A DNA stretch of 64,000 nucleotides from Dillenia suffruticosa (GCA_033439265.1 JAVTVX010000001.1:13100608-13164607); one strand, 5' to 3'. Positions 46,301 to 57,403 are shown, counted from the first letter of the stretch. The notes: a model not told the origin generated them from the sequence alone. A program made the numbers and translations.

Positions 46301-47926
46301 AGAATGCATTCCATTTTCGGCCAAACACCAATCTCATTTTTCTGCACACATTTTCTTGTGTTCTACCAAGGTTCTAATTTACAAAATCAAGTTAAAAGCA
46401 CCACATTAAATCATTCATGCATGTCCTAAAAAATTCCAGCAAGTTCAGAACTTTTATTTACCTCAAATGTTGATGCTCCAAGCCCAAATCAAGATCCCCT
46501 CACAAGATCAATCATTCCTTCAATTTCCTAGCTCTAAGACATACAAGATTTACCATGTTAGCTTTCTCCTTTTGACACCAAATTAACATATGTTATACTA
46601 GGGTAGATGAAGAGTCTTTTACCTCAAAATGACCAACTGAACTTGAAGAAAAAGAGGATTTCTCCTTCCTTGAAGCTCTCAGCTGTCCCTTGGATTCCAC
46701 CAAGCAAAACTCCTTCTTTTGTCTTGATTTTTGGATATGTTATAATTGGACTAGTGAGTAAGGGATTTATGTAAAAACATTTAGGTAGTGTAGTAGAAAA
46801 AATTTGGGATTTCTCACCTTGAACTCATGGCTTAGAGAAGAAAAATGAGAGCTTGCTTCTTTGGACTTGAACACTTCCACACTCCCACGGTTTTGCAAGG
46901 AAAGAAAAAGGAAATTTGCCTATGTGTTTGGTTTTATTTGTTTTGACCATCCAATCCTAGCCATCCAACAAATTTCAAGAATCAACTCTGGCCATTAGAT
47001 TATTTTGTCATAATAATTTCTCTCTCTTCCCACAAGAATACTCTTTCTCTCTCCCACGTTGGCTGTCTCATTTTCACACACAAACCTCACTTTCTCCCAC
47101 TACATGCAAACTCTTCATTAATTGCATGTTCCCCTAACTGCCATGATCAAAGGTCCACAATTTAGATTCTATTTCTTGGGCAAATCCTAACCATTGATGT
47201 GTTTTCAAGAAGGCTTACTCTATTACCCAATGGACAATGTTTTGTCTCCCATTAACTAGATCCAAAGGTTCATATTCATTTATCTCTCTTCAATTAAATC
47301 TCCACCATTGGATTTATATATATATATATATATATATTTTAAAAGTAAATAAAATAATACATAAAAGAAAAATCTCTTCTCTTCTCACCCAAAATCGTCC
47401 ATGTCACTCTCTCCCTCTCTACACTCTTTTGTTTAGTCTTTATTTAGGTAAATATATTTATTTAAATTACCTCTAAATTTTATAAATTGCAAGTAAGTCC
47501 ATTGACTTATAAAAATTATAAATTGACCCCCAAAATATATTTTTTTTAAATTTCAAATTAGACTCAAAACCTCATTTTAGGCCTAACTTAATTTATTCCA
47601 CATCAAAACGTGATTGTTTAGCCGTGCCGGGGCTCATTTATGTCCGATTAGGGTTTTTCGAGCGATTATCTTGAAATCCCCGATTTGGCCCTACGAAACA
47701 CGATTCACTCATATTTGAGGTGTCTATACACTCAGAGCCATTTTTATTATGTTTGGACTCTTTTGGTTATTTTGAAAATTTTTAATTTTCGACAATTTTA
47801 TCGATATTCTGGAAACGGTTTTTAAACGGAAAAATTTTTGAATGATTTTCTATATGAATAAGAATATGTATCATATATGGAGTAATAAGGAGTACAATAT
47901 ACAATACACTATGTGTCGGTGTTACA
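43368..47926 (-). repeat. solo LTR (4.56 kb) in the Gypsy integrase
   Basis: Starts TGTCATGCCCCGG, ends CGGTGTTACA, with a perfect 5-bp target duplication GAAAA on both sides. No primer site, polypurine tract, inner LTR boundary or coding motif is seen, so it is read as one long LTR left by LTR-LTR recombination. The ends match the truncated copy ending at 52140 (ACAATATACAATACA...GGTGTTACA) and the copy starting at 63416 (GTGAGCAGCCGCC, AGAATCTCCCCAT). The copy at 25745 is more distant. In the family sense strand (minus) it starts TGTAACACCGACA. A TA microsatellite lies at 47314-47339. Confidence 0.85.
47314..47339. repeat. (TA)n microsatellite
   Basis: About 13 TA units inside the solo LTR. 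Confidence 0.95.
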
Positions 47927-47931
47927 GAAAA
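47927..47931. repeat. target-site duplication, right copy
   Basis: GAAAA, partner of 43363-43367. Confidence 0.9.
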
Positions 47932-48578
47932 CCAGAGACCTGATGGATTACTTGAGCCACTCCCTATTTCGGAGTGAAAATGGGAGTATATCACCATGGA
48001 TTTTGTCTCAGGATTGCCCAAAATGCCAAGGGGATTTGATGTTATATGGGTGATAGTGGATTGGCTCACCAAATCGACTTATTTTCTCTTTGTTGCAATG
48101 ACTCATTTTATGGAAAAGTTAGCTAAACTATACATTGATGAAATCATGATGTTGCATGGCATATCGGCATCAATTGTTTCTGATAGAGATTCAAGATTTG
48201 TTTCTCAATTTTGGCAAAGTTTTCAGTCCAAGTTGGGAACTAAACTTAATTTTTCCGTGGTATATCATCCTCAGATAGATGGTCAATCAGAGAGGACTAT
48301 ACAGACTCTGGAGGATATGTTGAGAGCCTATGTTTTAGAGCTCCGTGGTAGTTAGGTTGAACACTTAATGCTAGTGGAGTTTGCTTATAACAACAGCTAT
48401 TACTCGAGTATTGGTATGGACCGTTTGAAGCATTATATGGGAGGAAATGTAGGACTCCTCTTTGTTGGGATGAAGCATAAGAGAAGTAGCTAGTTTAGTC
48501 TGAAACAGGGTTTGCTTATTTATAAGAAACCACGGAAAAAGTCGGGACCATTCGAGAAAAGCCTAGAACAGCTCAATC
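47932..48578 (+). pseudogene. Gypsy integrase, catalytic core
   Basis: Continues the frame of 43367 after the solo LTR: QRPDGLLEPLPISEWKWEYI, MDFVSGLP (first catalytic Asp, about 48000), IVSDRDSRFVSQFW (second Asp, about 48176), HPQIDGQSERTIQTLEDMLR (catalytic Glu in SERT, about 48275-48325). The D-D-E triad is therefore present. A stop occurs at 48353; decayed sequence with HLMLVEFAYNN continues to about 48400. Confidence 0.92.
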
Positions 48579-49050
48579 TTGCAAGAAGAGCTATGTGGAT
48601 CAGAAACGCAGAGATTTGAAGATAAAGTTTTTCTGAAAATCTCTCCAATAAAAGGAGTGGTGAGGTTTGGGAAGAAAAAGAGAAAACTCAGCCCTGGGTT
48701 TGTTGGTCTTTTTGAGATTCTAGCGGGAGTTGAGTTATCTGCTTATGAGTTGGCTCTACCTCCAATATTGGAGGGAGTTTACTCGACCTTTCATGTTTCC
48801 ATGTTAAGAAAGTATGTCCATGATCCTTCATATGTAATCAGCTATGAGCCTCTCCAAATTATAAAAGATTTAACTTACGTAGAGTAGTCAATCCAAATTT
48901 TGGACTCTCGAGAACAGAACTTAAGGAACAAGACTATCAGATTGATAAAAATTCTATGGAGACTCCATACCTCTAAGGAGGCATCCTGGGAGCTAGAATC
49001 AGAAATGAGGAAGTGATATCCATATCTTTTTGAGTCTGATCTATGATCCG
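48579..49050 (+). pseudogene. Gypsy integrase C-terminus with chromodomain-like end
   Basis: 48640-48887: SPIKGVVRFGKKKRKLSPGF and YELALPPILEGVYSTFHVSM, the GPF-like/linker block of chromoviruses, and KYVHDPSYVISYEPLQI. After a stop at 48885, ILDSREQNLRNKTIRLIKI and an LWR...EASWELESEM segment (to about 49015) match the chromodomain-like tail that in chromoviruses steers integration to chromatin. This supports the Tekay/Del assignment. Confidence 0.85.
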
Positions 49051-49067
49051 GAGGACCGGATCTTTTA

Positions 49068-49079
49068 AGAGGGGAAGGA
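49068..49079 (+). promoter_or_regulatory. polypurine tract of Gypsy element
   Basis: AGAGGGGAAGGA directly before the 3' LTR start TGTAAGATCC. Confidence 0.9.
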
Positions 49080-49660
49080 TGTAAGATCCCGTTTTGAGTA
49101 AATATGAAAGTCTGTGATTGCATTTGTATTTTTGTTTTTTTTAACGTACTTAAATTCTTCTGCATCGCATTGTGATAAATTGGATGCATTGTGATTTTGG
49201 ATACATTTGTGATGCATGTTTTGATTTTTATGTTTATGATTCTAAATAGGGGTAAGGCATATTAAACTTAGTATAGATTGTGGAACATAATGGCAAATGA
49301 AAACGATCGGAAAAGAAAGCAACAAGTGAACCGAATTAGGGTTTGGTGTAGGACCCACAAAAAAAAAGAAAAGGAAAAGAAAAGAAAAAGAAAAAGAAAA
49401 ATGAGAAAATAACATAAAAATCATTTGGACACCATGTCACACTATTACCCAACACATGACAACCTTAGCTTTGACACCTCACCATGCTTGGGCCCCACAT
49501 TCCACTTAGGTAGAGAGGTAAGGATGGAGAAAGAATTCAAAAACTTAATTTTCTTCTTCCAAAATGTTCATTTTTGGATTCCATCTTCCTCCTCCAAAAA
49601 CTCACCCCACATTCCACTTACTCAGCTTATGCTGACCTCGATATCATCATTTTTAGGTGT
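49080..49660 (+). repeat. 3' LTR of Gypsy element, internally deleted and truncated
   Basis: Aligns with 37012-37540, then continues at the equivalent of about 39050 (CAGCTTATGCTGA, TTTTTAGGTG), a 1.5-kb internal deletion. It ends at about 49660, where the sequence becomes a minus-strand LTR of another family. Confidence 0.85.
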
Positions 49661-52140
49661 TCACTTTTCATGCATGAGATTAGAGTCCCACGGGAGGATA
49701 TAGCACTCCCAAATGAACCACAATTGCGATGTAACGAGCTCTATTTAATGGCTTGGGCAAAAGTCACCTAACAAGTTCACTCATAGTTCTCCACTTTGGT
49801 GCCACTTTGCGTAGTCCTACGAAAATTTGCATAACGTTTTATATATAAGTCCAAATCAGGCAAACGTTTGAAATGTTGTAGGTGACTTCCTGACCTACGA
49901 CTTTCATGTTATACACTTTCTCAAAATCACATCACAAAATTCTCAGAAATCCTCATTTTGTTTCAGTTGCATTCTAAATTCAGATTTTGTCTCATTTTAG
50001 TGCAAAGCCCATAACTTTCACTATACCTATCCAAACTTAATGAATTTTAACATGTTATACCCAAGACAGAGGCCTACCACTTTTATATTTTGAGTTTCTC
50101 TCAATTGTGTCAAGAAGGGGGGTTGAAATGGATCATGATCAGAACAAGCAGGTTTTAGTTGGAAAACAGAATTTCTGTCGACACCTCTTTAGTAAAATGC
50201 ACATAATGTTTAATTCCCTCGTGTGAATTGGCTGAACTTTTAACATATTGTAGCTAAGAGGAGTGTCTACAATGTTTATCCTTTGTGCTTGCCCAAACCA
50301 TGACTGGAAGAGGGTCGTTTTTATTCACTATTCTTAGGGTTCGAAACAGGACAACCTTCTATTGAGTTTTTAGGAAAATTGCCATACTTTTGACACAGGA
50401 ATCAGATTAAGGTTATTCTTATCTCGTTAGAAAGATAAGACCTAGAGCTACAAATGTCATAACTAGGGCTCAAGCTAATTCAGACTAGAATGCACCTCAA
50501 AATCAGGGCAAAGTTCATAACAGAACAGAACATAACAGAATATGATTCTGCAAAACACCTAACTTTGAAAAATCATAATAAAACCAGTTTAATTCATAAT
50601 GTGGTGATCATATCTCATTTTAAAGCTCTGAAGGTTTAGTTTCATGTGTAAAAATTTCACTCAAATCGCCTTTGTGTAGAAAATGTTATAGCTAAAATAC
50701 TACAACCAGGTCAGTGTTCAGATTTCAGAATTTTTGTTTTCCTCCTTAATTTCAAACTTCGGCCAACCCTAGTTCCCTAATCAAACCACCTCATTTTGGT
50801 CCCAAATTAAGATATGTTATACTATGGAGTATGGAGGGTCTTATACCTGAAGATGGACAACTGGGCTTGAAGCAAAACACAGAATTTTGGTCTTCAACTC
50901 TCAACTCCCTCCTCAGATTTCACCAAGCAATCCTTCTCATTTGACCTTGATTTTTGGATATGTTGGTGTTAAAGATGTATAGAAGGGATCTATGTAAAAG
51001 AAATTGAGTAGTATGTAGGAAGATTTGGAGATCTTACCTTAATAGTCCACGGCTATGAGGAGGAAGAAGAAATGGAGTTTGTGTGTTCTTCTCTTCTAGG
51101 GCTTCACGGTTCCAAATGGAGAGAATAAAGCAAGTGTTGGCTTTTTGTGTACAATTGCTTAACCATGGATCCCTCAAGGTGCAACCAAGGTTAATCTTCA
51201 CTATTTGTTAATAAATGCCCACCAACATCACCCAAATCTAAGGCTCACATTTGTTTTTGGACTTTTCAATCAAATCTTGGCCATCCACCATATGAGCACA
51301 CTTCCCATGGTCATTAATTGTCTCCAACCCCTTTTTCAAATTTGTATATAAGGCCCTTTCTAGATTATATGAAATTTTCTATCTCGATTTTCACGTAACG
51401 CATGGCGAGGTCAATATTCGATCCGAAATTTGAGAAATTCAAATTTACCCATTTGGTTTAATTTTTCACACTGAATCCAATAGAGTTGGTCTCACACATA
51501 GATGAAGTCATTTGACCTTCCAAATCGCCCTTAAACACATTAGGTTTTTAGGGCGATTTTTGTTTTCCGTCTTGTGTTTTGACAAAATTCCTTGACCCTT
51601 GACTTCTAGGTGAATTTTACACATGAAAATCTGACGGCATCAAATTTGCACATATGGGTTTCATTTTGGCACGATAGGGTCAATTTCCCTTCATTTCGAG
51701 CGAATTTTGGCAAATTTTCTGAAATTGTGTTTTAACTTGATAAAACATTAATTTAGCCTAATTTATACTTCTTGGCGAAATTTTAGCAGTTTTGTACGGG
51801 TAGAATTCAATTTGGCTTGTTGAGGACAAATTTTCACCTCTGGCAATTAAGTATCGGGCGTTTCTTCACAAATAATAGAGAGTTGCCCGAATTTGAGTCC
51901 CCTTAACTTTTTAAGTTAATTTAGCATGGTAATTTCATTGGTGTCAAGATTGCATGCGTAGATTTTAAAATAGCATGGAGGGGAAAATTTTTAGCTCTCG
52001 GCAATTTCGTCAAAAATTTTCAAGATCAAAATCATTCGAAAAAAATTTCTCAAAGATTTTTCTCTATATGAAAATGAAAACATATCATATATGGAATAAT
52101 GAGAAGTACAATATACAATACATCGAGTGTTGGTGTTACA
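49661..52140 (-). repeat. truncated LTR of the 43368 family
   Basis: Resembles 44840-47926 along its length: CTTATCTCGTTAGAAAG (50423; 45828), ATCTCATTTTAAAGCTCTGAA (50613; 46033), TTAAGATATGTTATACTA (50807; 46567 in part), and the end TATCATATATGG...GGTGTTACA (52084-52140; 47870-47926). The first part (equivalent to 43368-44840) is missing. The right end is complete and abuts SIRE pol. No gene inside. Confidence 0.8.
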
Positions 52141-54110
52141 CCAATCCTTAAGCAAGCTATATTAGATGTAAGTGTTACATCTTAAACAATGGAATAGACA
52201 ACCTAGGAAAGTTTGATGCCAAGAGTGATGAAGAAATTTCTTAGGGTATTCAACAAATAGCAAAGCTTGTAGAGTATATAATAAGAGAACAATGGTAGTT
52301 GAAGAATTAATCCATGTACACTTTGATGAGAGTAATCCATTAAGTAAAAAGAATTTGATGATGAAGGGATTGAAATAGAACTTATCCTAGATCAAAGAGA
52401 AGCAGAAAATGAGAAAATTAAAGAAGAAATCTTAGAAGAGAGAATCGAATTATAGAGAAATGAAAAATTTTATGAGGAACAAGAGGTAAAATTCTCTACT
52501 ACAAGAAGAAGTGTTAATATAGTAAACATAATTAGAAGTGTAGATGTAGGAGTTAGGACAAGATCTGTAATACAAAATCAATGTGAATTTGTAGTTTTAA
52601 TTTCTCAAATTGAAACCTAAGAACATTGATGAAGCTTTAGGTGTTGAGAATTAAATCTTAGCTATGCAAGAGGAGCTAAAACAATTTGAAAGAAATGAAG
52701 TATGAGATTTAGTTTATAAGACAAAACATCAATTCATAATAGAACTAAATATGTGTTTAGAAATAAATTGGATAAAAATAGGACAATTACTAGGAATAAG
52801 GTAAGGTTAGTAGCTCAAGGATATAGCAGAGGAGGGATAGATTATGATGAAATCTATGCCCAATAGTTAGATTAAAAGCTATTAGAATATTGCTTACCTT
52901 TATTTGTTTCATGAACTTCAAATTATACAAAATGGATGCTAAGAGCGCATTCTTGAATGATGTAATAAATGAAAGAGTGTATGTAGAATAATCCCCTGGA
53001 TTTGAACATCCAAAACACTCGGACCATGTGTTTAAATTGTCCAAAGCTTTGTATGGTCTAAAACAAGCTCCAAGAGCTTGGTATGAAAGGTTTAGCAATT
53101 TTCTGATTAAGAAAGAATTTGAGAGAAGTAAGGTTGATATAACTTTGTTCATAAAGAGTAAGGGTAAAGAAATTTTTCTAGTGCAAATCTATAAAATTTT
53201 GTTAGTGCAAATTTATGTGGATGATATAGTATTTAAGACAACAAATGAAGATCTTTATCGAGAATTTGTTAAAGTTATGCATGTTGAATTTGAAATGAGC
53301 ATGACAAGGGAATTGAACTATTTTTAGGCTTGCAAAATCCAAATTTACCAAGGAATTACTAAAGAAATTTGGATTTAATGAGGTCAAAGGATATGCCACA
53401 CCCATGAGTACTTTAATTAAGTTAAATAAGGATGAAAAAGAAAAGGATGTGTGTCAAAAACTCTACAGAAGCATGATTGAATTCTTACTATACTTGATTG
53501 CATCTAGGTCAGACATCTTGTATAGTGTATGCTTGTATGATAGCTTTCAATCCAATTCTAAAATGTCATACTTAGCAGCAGTCAACAGAATTTTGAGATA
53601 TTTGAAGGATACATACAACATAGGTCAATGTTATAACAGAAATTCATCATTTTAGTTGCATGGCTACGCAGATGCTGATTTTGTAGGATATAGATTAGAT
53701 AGAAAGAGTAGAAATGGCACTTGCCAATTCTTTGAGAGTATGCTCGTGCCGTGGTCTTCTAGAAAGCAAAATAGTATAGCTACTTCTATCACAAAAGCAG
53801 AGTATATGGTTGCAGTACTATACTATACTCAAATCTTATGGATCAAACATTAGCTTTGGGACTATGACTTGAACTTAGGGTGTATACCAATTAAGATAAA
53901 TAACACTAGTGCAATAATCTTGATAAAAAATCCAATACATTACTTTAGAACAAAACACATGGAGTATAAACATCATTTTATTAGGGATTATGTACTAAAA
54001 ATATGATATAATCCTAGAGTATGTTAAAACTGAAAAACAAATTACTAATGTTTTCATTATGCAATTGGATAGAGAAAGATTTTACAATTTAAAAAGAGAA
54101 TTAAGCATGA
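52141..54110 (+). pseudogene. SIRE/Maximus pol: integrase end, RT, RNase H
   Basis: 52180-52240: KCYILNN and NLGKFDAKSDEEI, the integrase C-terminal block. The linker before RT follows to about 52640; LAMQEELKQFERNEV (about 52660-52700) opens RT. 53028-53327: FKLSKALYGLKQAPRAWYER, then IYVDDIVF, the catalytic YVDD intact. 53404-53655: LYRSMIEFLLYLIASRSDIL and RILRYLKDTYNIG. 53656-53853: HGYADADFVGYRLDRKS and PWSSRKQNSIATSITKAEYM, the RNase H with its DAD and EAEY-type sites. 53850-54000: INNTSAIILIKNPI, TKHMEYKHHFIRDYV. The form SSRKQNSIA...ILWIKH and the following envelope-like frame mark SIRE. Stops and short deletions break it; gag, protease and the integrase front are absent. Confidence 0.88.
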
Positions 54111-54225
54111 TAGACTAGGCCCAAAGCTTAAATATGCTAAAAATTCATTAAAATGTGAATATGAACTAATTGTGCTGCATAGGAATGAAATTATAAATGA
54201 ATTTCAAAGGTTTGACAATGTTTAT

Positions 54226-54719
54226 GTCGACATGAGACTAAGTCGACTGATAAACAAGGAAATCAACCTTCTAGCCTAATTCATGAATAATCGTGTATTA
54301 GTCGACCTACATATAGTATAGGTTAGCCTAAGATGTTGGGAAGTTGACTTATATGTAGTATAAGTTGACTCAATATTGTGATTTGACAAACAAGTCAACT
54401 TCTACAAGGTATAAGTCGACCTATGAAGATTGAAGCACAGAACTATTTTCTTAAAAATTATCGAGTCAACTTACATAACGTGCAAGTCAACCAGTATGTA
54501 TGTGCAAGTTGACTTATGAGATGCATAAGTCAACATATTATTAATGCTTACTAAAGGTGAATTGACTTATTTATAGTATAAGTTGACCTATATTTATGAA
54601 GTCACAAAAAAAGTTTCTGAACAATAATGAAGTCGACTTGGGTCCTCAGCAACTCGACCTAGCTAAATTCATAATAAGGTTCACCCAGGCAAGTCAACAT
54701 GCATTCAATGCAAGTCGAC
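54226..54719. repeat. clustered GTCGAC / GTTGAC / GTCAAC motif array
   Basis: Between pol and the envelope-like frame. Exact hexamers by eye: GTCGAC at 54226, 54242, 54301, 54415, 54632, 54714; GTTGAC at 54343, 54364, 54508, 54582; GTCAAC at 54394, 54465, 54486, 54529, 54693. That is 15 in 494 bases, usually within AAGT-GACYT. GTTGAC and GTCAAC are the two single CpG-deamination products of GTCGAC and are complements of each other; both hold the TTGAC W-box core. Confidence 0.85.
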
Positions 54720-55661
54720 CTGCTTAAACCACAAGATGACCTGTGCTCCTTACAAGCTAACTTGAGTAGCTCAAACCCTAAAATCCAGCCCAAAAATTCA
54801 ATTTTTATTACCTATTAACCTGGATCCAACCTGAAGATGAATGGTTAGGTGGAATAAAACTCCCTTAAGGAGTTAATCTCTCAAATTCTTCATCTCGCTC
54901 TTACCAAAACCCTAAAACTCCTTTTCTCTTCATCTCTTGGCAATTCAAAACCCTAATTCCTTCTTCCTCTCTTATGCACAAAAGAAAACCCTAACTATAG
55001 TCATTCTCTCTCTCACTCTCAACCAAAACTTCCTCCCAATGAAAACCCCAATCGGCAAACAAGTCTCAATGGCACCAAAGACCAATCCCCCAGCTAAGTT
55101 CGATGCAAGTAAGTTTCCAACAATTGAAAAGAGTAAGTCATTCTCTCAAGGCTTTTGTAAAAGGAAGTTGAACTTAGAGAGATTGATAGATTATGAATCT
55201 TTAAAGAAGAATGAATTCCCATATGAAGAACACCTAAGCCATATTTGCTCTAGTTCTTTGTTAAACCCAAAGGAGAAAGTTTGTGAGAATCTAGTTAGGA
55301 AATTCTACAGTAATTTGGAAGTAACTGAGGAGACCGAAAACCACTTTTCAGCAACACATTATCATTTTCCCACCGGTACGGAGTCATGCACGTTTAAAAC
55401 ATATATTAAAAGAAAGGAAATAGTAGTGGTACCCAAGGTGATTTGTAATATAGAGTGGATGCCTCACTTGATTTGTGAGAAATATATGGGAATGGAGGTA
55501 TTGGAGTGTGCTAGGATAGTTTTAAAAAATGACACATTAGAAGAGGTGAACACTAATGCTAAGGCATTAGGTATTTATGAGATGATCCTTCATTTCATAA
55601 GCACTCATGTTATTAGGCCTAGAGGAGGGAATCATACTAGTATTATGAAGGAAAACTTTTA

Positions 55662-56153
55662 GTGCTCATTTGGTAGGTCTTTTTTTTTTTTTTTTTTTTT
55701 TTTGCTTTTCTTCTCCTTATAAGGAGAAGCAAAAATTAATAGCTTTTAAAATTAAGTTAAAAGTTATTTGGTATTTTTAGTTTTAAAAATAAACTAATTT
55801 CATAACTTTTGAAATAAAGTTAAAAGTTAAAAATTAAAAGTTAAAAGTTAAAAGTTAAAAGTTAAAGTAAAGAGAAAGAGATGACATAAAGATAAATAAA
55901 TTTATGATATGGATATATTTGGAATTTCATATCTTTCAAGTGAGGATATAAATAGAATAAAAGAAAATAGATTTCTTAAAAAGTTGGCATGTTTTTAAAA
56001 GGAGAAACAAAAGCTCCTCTTAAGAGCTTTTTTTTTTTTTCTTCATTAGAAAAAAACTCATTTTTTATTTAAGAGCTTCTACAAAAAATTGTTTGGTAGG
56101 GTTTCTCCTTAAAAGAAGAAGAGAAACTAAAAAATGCCTTGCCAAATGGGCAC
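55662..56153. mobile_element. Harbinger/Tourist-like MITE
   Basis: 492 bases, no coding capacity. Imperfect terminal inverted repeats: GTGCTCATTTGGTAGG at the left and, reversed, GTGCCCATTTGGCAAGG at the right. Flanked by TTA (55659-55661) and TTA (56154-56156), the target duplication of PIF/Harbinger-derived Tourist elements. The inside is AT-rich with a T run (about 55681-55702), a seven-base tandem repeat and short hairpin-like blocks (CTTCTCCTTATAAGGAGAAG at about 55708). It interrupts the SIRE envelope-like frame and so is younger. Confidence 0.82.
55816..55866. repeat. (AAAGTTA)n tandem repeat in the MITE
   Basis: About seven imperfect seven-base units. Confidence 0.9.
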
Positions 56154-56607
56154 TTAGTTAATGGCTTGTATTATGAAAAAGAGGAAATCTAGATTGCATT
56201 TCTCAGTGCCTTACTTCATGATTAGTGCTGTCAAGTCAAATTCGGCCAATCTACCTTATTGCTCCTTAATCACGGACCTTATAACAATAAATAAAATAAA
56301 CTTGAAGAAGGATATAAATCCTAGGTTGTTGGTCAAAAATGGCATTGTTAAATCCTCCTTGAAGAAGGAAAAATGGATCTACAAGGATGGGGTTTGGGAA
56401 AGAAAAGATGAAGATGAGCCTATAGTTGAATCAAGGAAGAGGAAAAGAGATGAGTTCATGCCTAGTGAGCCACCTACGGAAGGTCATAGTGGTGAACACA
56501 AGGAAAAGGCTCTTCAAATAGTTCCTACTATTAGTAGTGCATCATCTTCTATCTCTGGAGTGACATTAGACATGGTGTGGGACACCTTAGTCCAAATGCA
56601 AGGGTGA

Positions 56608-57403
56608 TTGAACAGAGTTGTCAATCAAGACACAGGGAAGGAAATGCTTAACATTGAAGCCCTCATTAGAAGAGATCAACCCAAACCCTCCAACTACTCT
56701 TAGTCTTAGATCCACCATCATCACTCCATTCTCCTCATAAGCTACCTTTTCAAAAACCCACATTTGTTTTTATTTTCTAAATTTTAGTGCACGCTGACAT
56801 ATTTTGATGCATATTATGTAATCAAATATGATTTTGAATGAAAATTATGTTCCTATTGATTTAATTTTTTTGTGTTCATGAAGTTGAGTACCTATATGCT
56901 TGTGCTAGTGTCTATATGTTCATGTGTCTATATATGTTTATGTGTCTATATGTGCCTATATGTGAGTTGTTGAGAATGAAAGGGGGAGACAACATATGTA
57001 CACAATTGAACTTTGGATGTAAAGGGGAGATATGTACATGGTTGAATGACAAAACGGGGGAGATGTACATGCTTGTACTTGTGGTACATGTTATCATATA
57101 TTTCTCTTTAGGCCATTAAACCTTATATGGACATTAGACCTTACGACTCATATTGCTCATCCCCTGTTTTGATGACAGAAAGGGAAGAAAAGTTTGAAAA
57201 TTGAGGGGGAGTTAGATTAGGAGTTAGTTAAATTGAGAGGGAGTTAAGTTTTGTGTCCAAAACTAGAGTTGACATATGTTTTACATAGATTTTATAAGTC
57301 CAAAATATGAAAGTATAAGTTGAGGGGTTACAATTTTTCAAATTTTTGAACAATTTTGTCCAATTTTGTATAAGTTTTTATCATCATAAAAAATTGGGTA
57401 GAT
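56608..57403 (+). other. SIRE 3' non-coding region with G-rich purine runs
   Basis: No gene. Contains AAAGGGGGAGA (about 56979), AAGGGGAGA (about 57020), ACGGGGGAGA (about 57054), TTGAGGGGGAG (about 57202) and TTGAGAGGGAG (about 57234), purine runs of polypurine-tract type repeated before the LTR at 57404, as is usual in SIRE elements. A TATATGTxxxTATG-like repeat lies at 56905-56960. Confidence 0.6.

Larger units (their letters stand above)
37012..49660 (+). mobile_element. Gypsy (chromovirus, Tekay/Del-like) element, right end deleted
   Basis: Plus-strand Ty3/Gypsy element inside SIRE LTR copy A: 5' LTR 37012-39609, primer site, gag, protease, RT, RNase H, integrase, a chromodomain-like C-terminus, polypurine tract, and the first part of the 3' LTR (49080-49660). 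Its integrase is split by a 4.56-kb solo LTR. The left flank pentamer is ATTCT (37007-37011); the right one is deleted. The 3' LTR jumps from the equivalent of 37540 to that of 39050, then stops at a junction with a foreign LTR. The LTR copies differ at about one base in ten by eye. Confidence 0.9.
54937..56607 (+). pseudogene. SIRE envelope-like (third ORF) frame, split by a MITE
   Basis: SIRE-type elements carry an extra frame after pol, called envelope-like; its role is not known. First part 54937-55661: about 241 codons open from an ATG, with KVCENLVRKFYSNL (about residues 110-125), a middle of mixed composition, and HVIRPRGGNHTS near the end. That last motif recurs in plant transposon-associated proteins of the Transposase_32 kind. 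The MITE 55662-56153 interrupts. Second part 56157-56607: RLHFSVPYFMISAVK, NLPYCSLITDLI, a KDGVWERKDEDEP stretch and an acidic/basic SRKRKRDEF tail. Removing the MITE and one TTA copy leaves the two parts in one frame apart from a TAG at 55660-55662 of the joined order. No clear signal peptide or membrane segment is visible. Confidence 0.75.

Noticed and set aside
54226-54719. CRISPR-like array
   Set aside because: Plant nuclear context, motif only 6-10 bases, irregular spacing, no cas genes.
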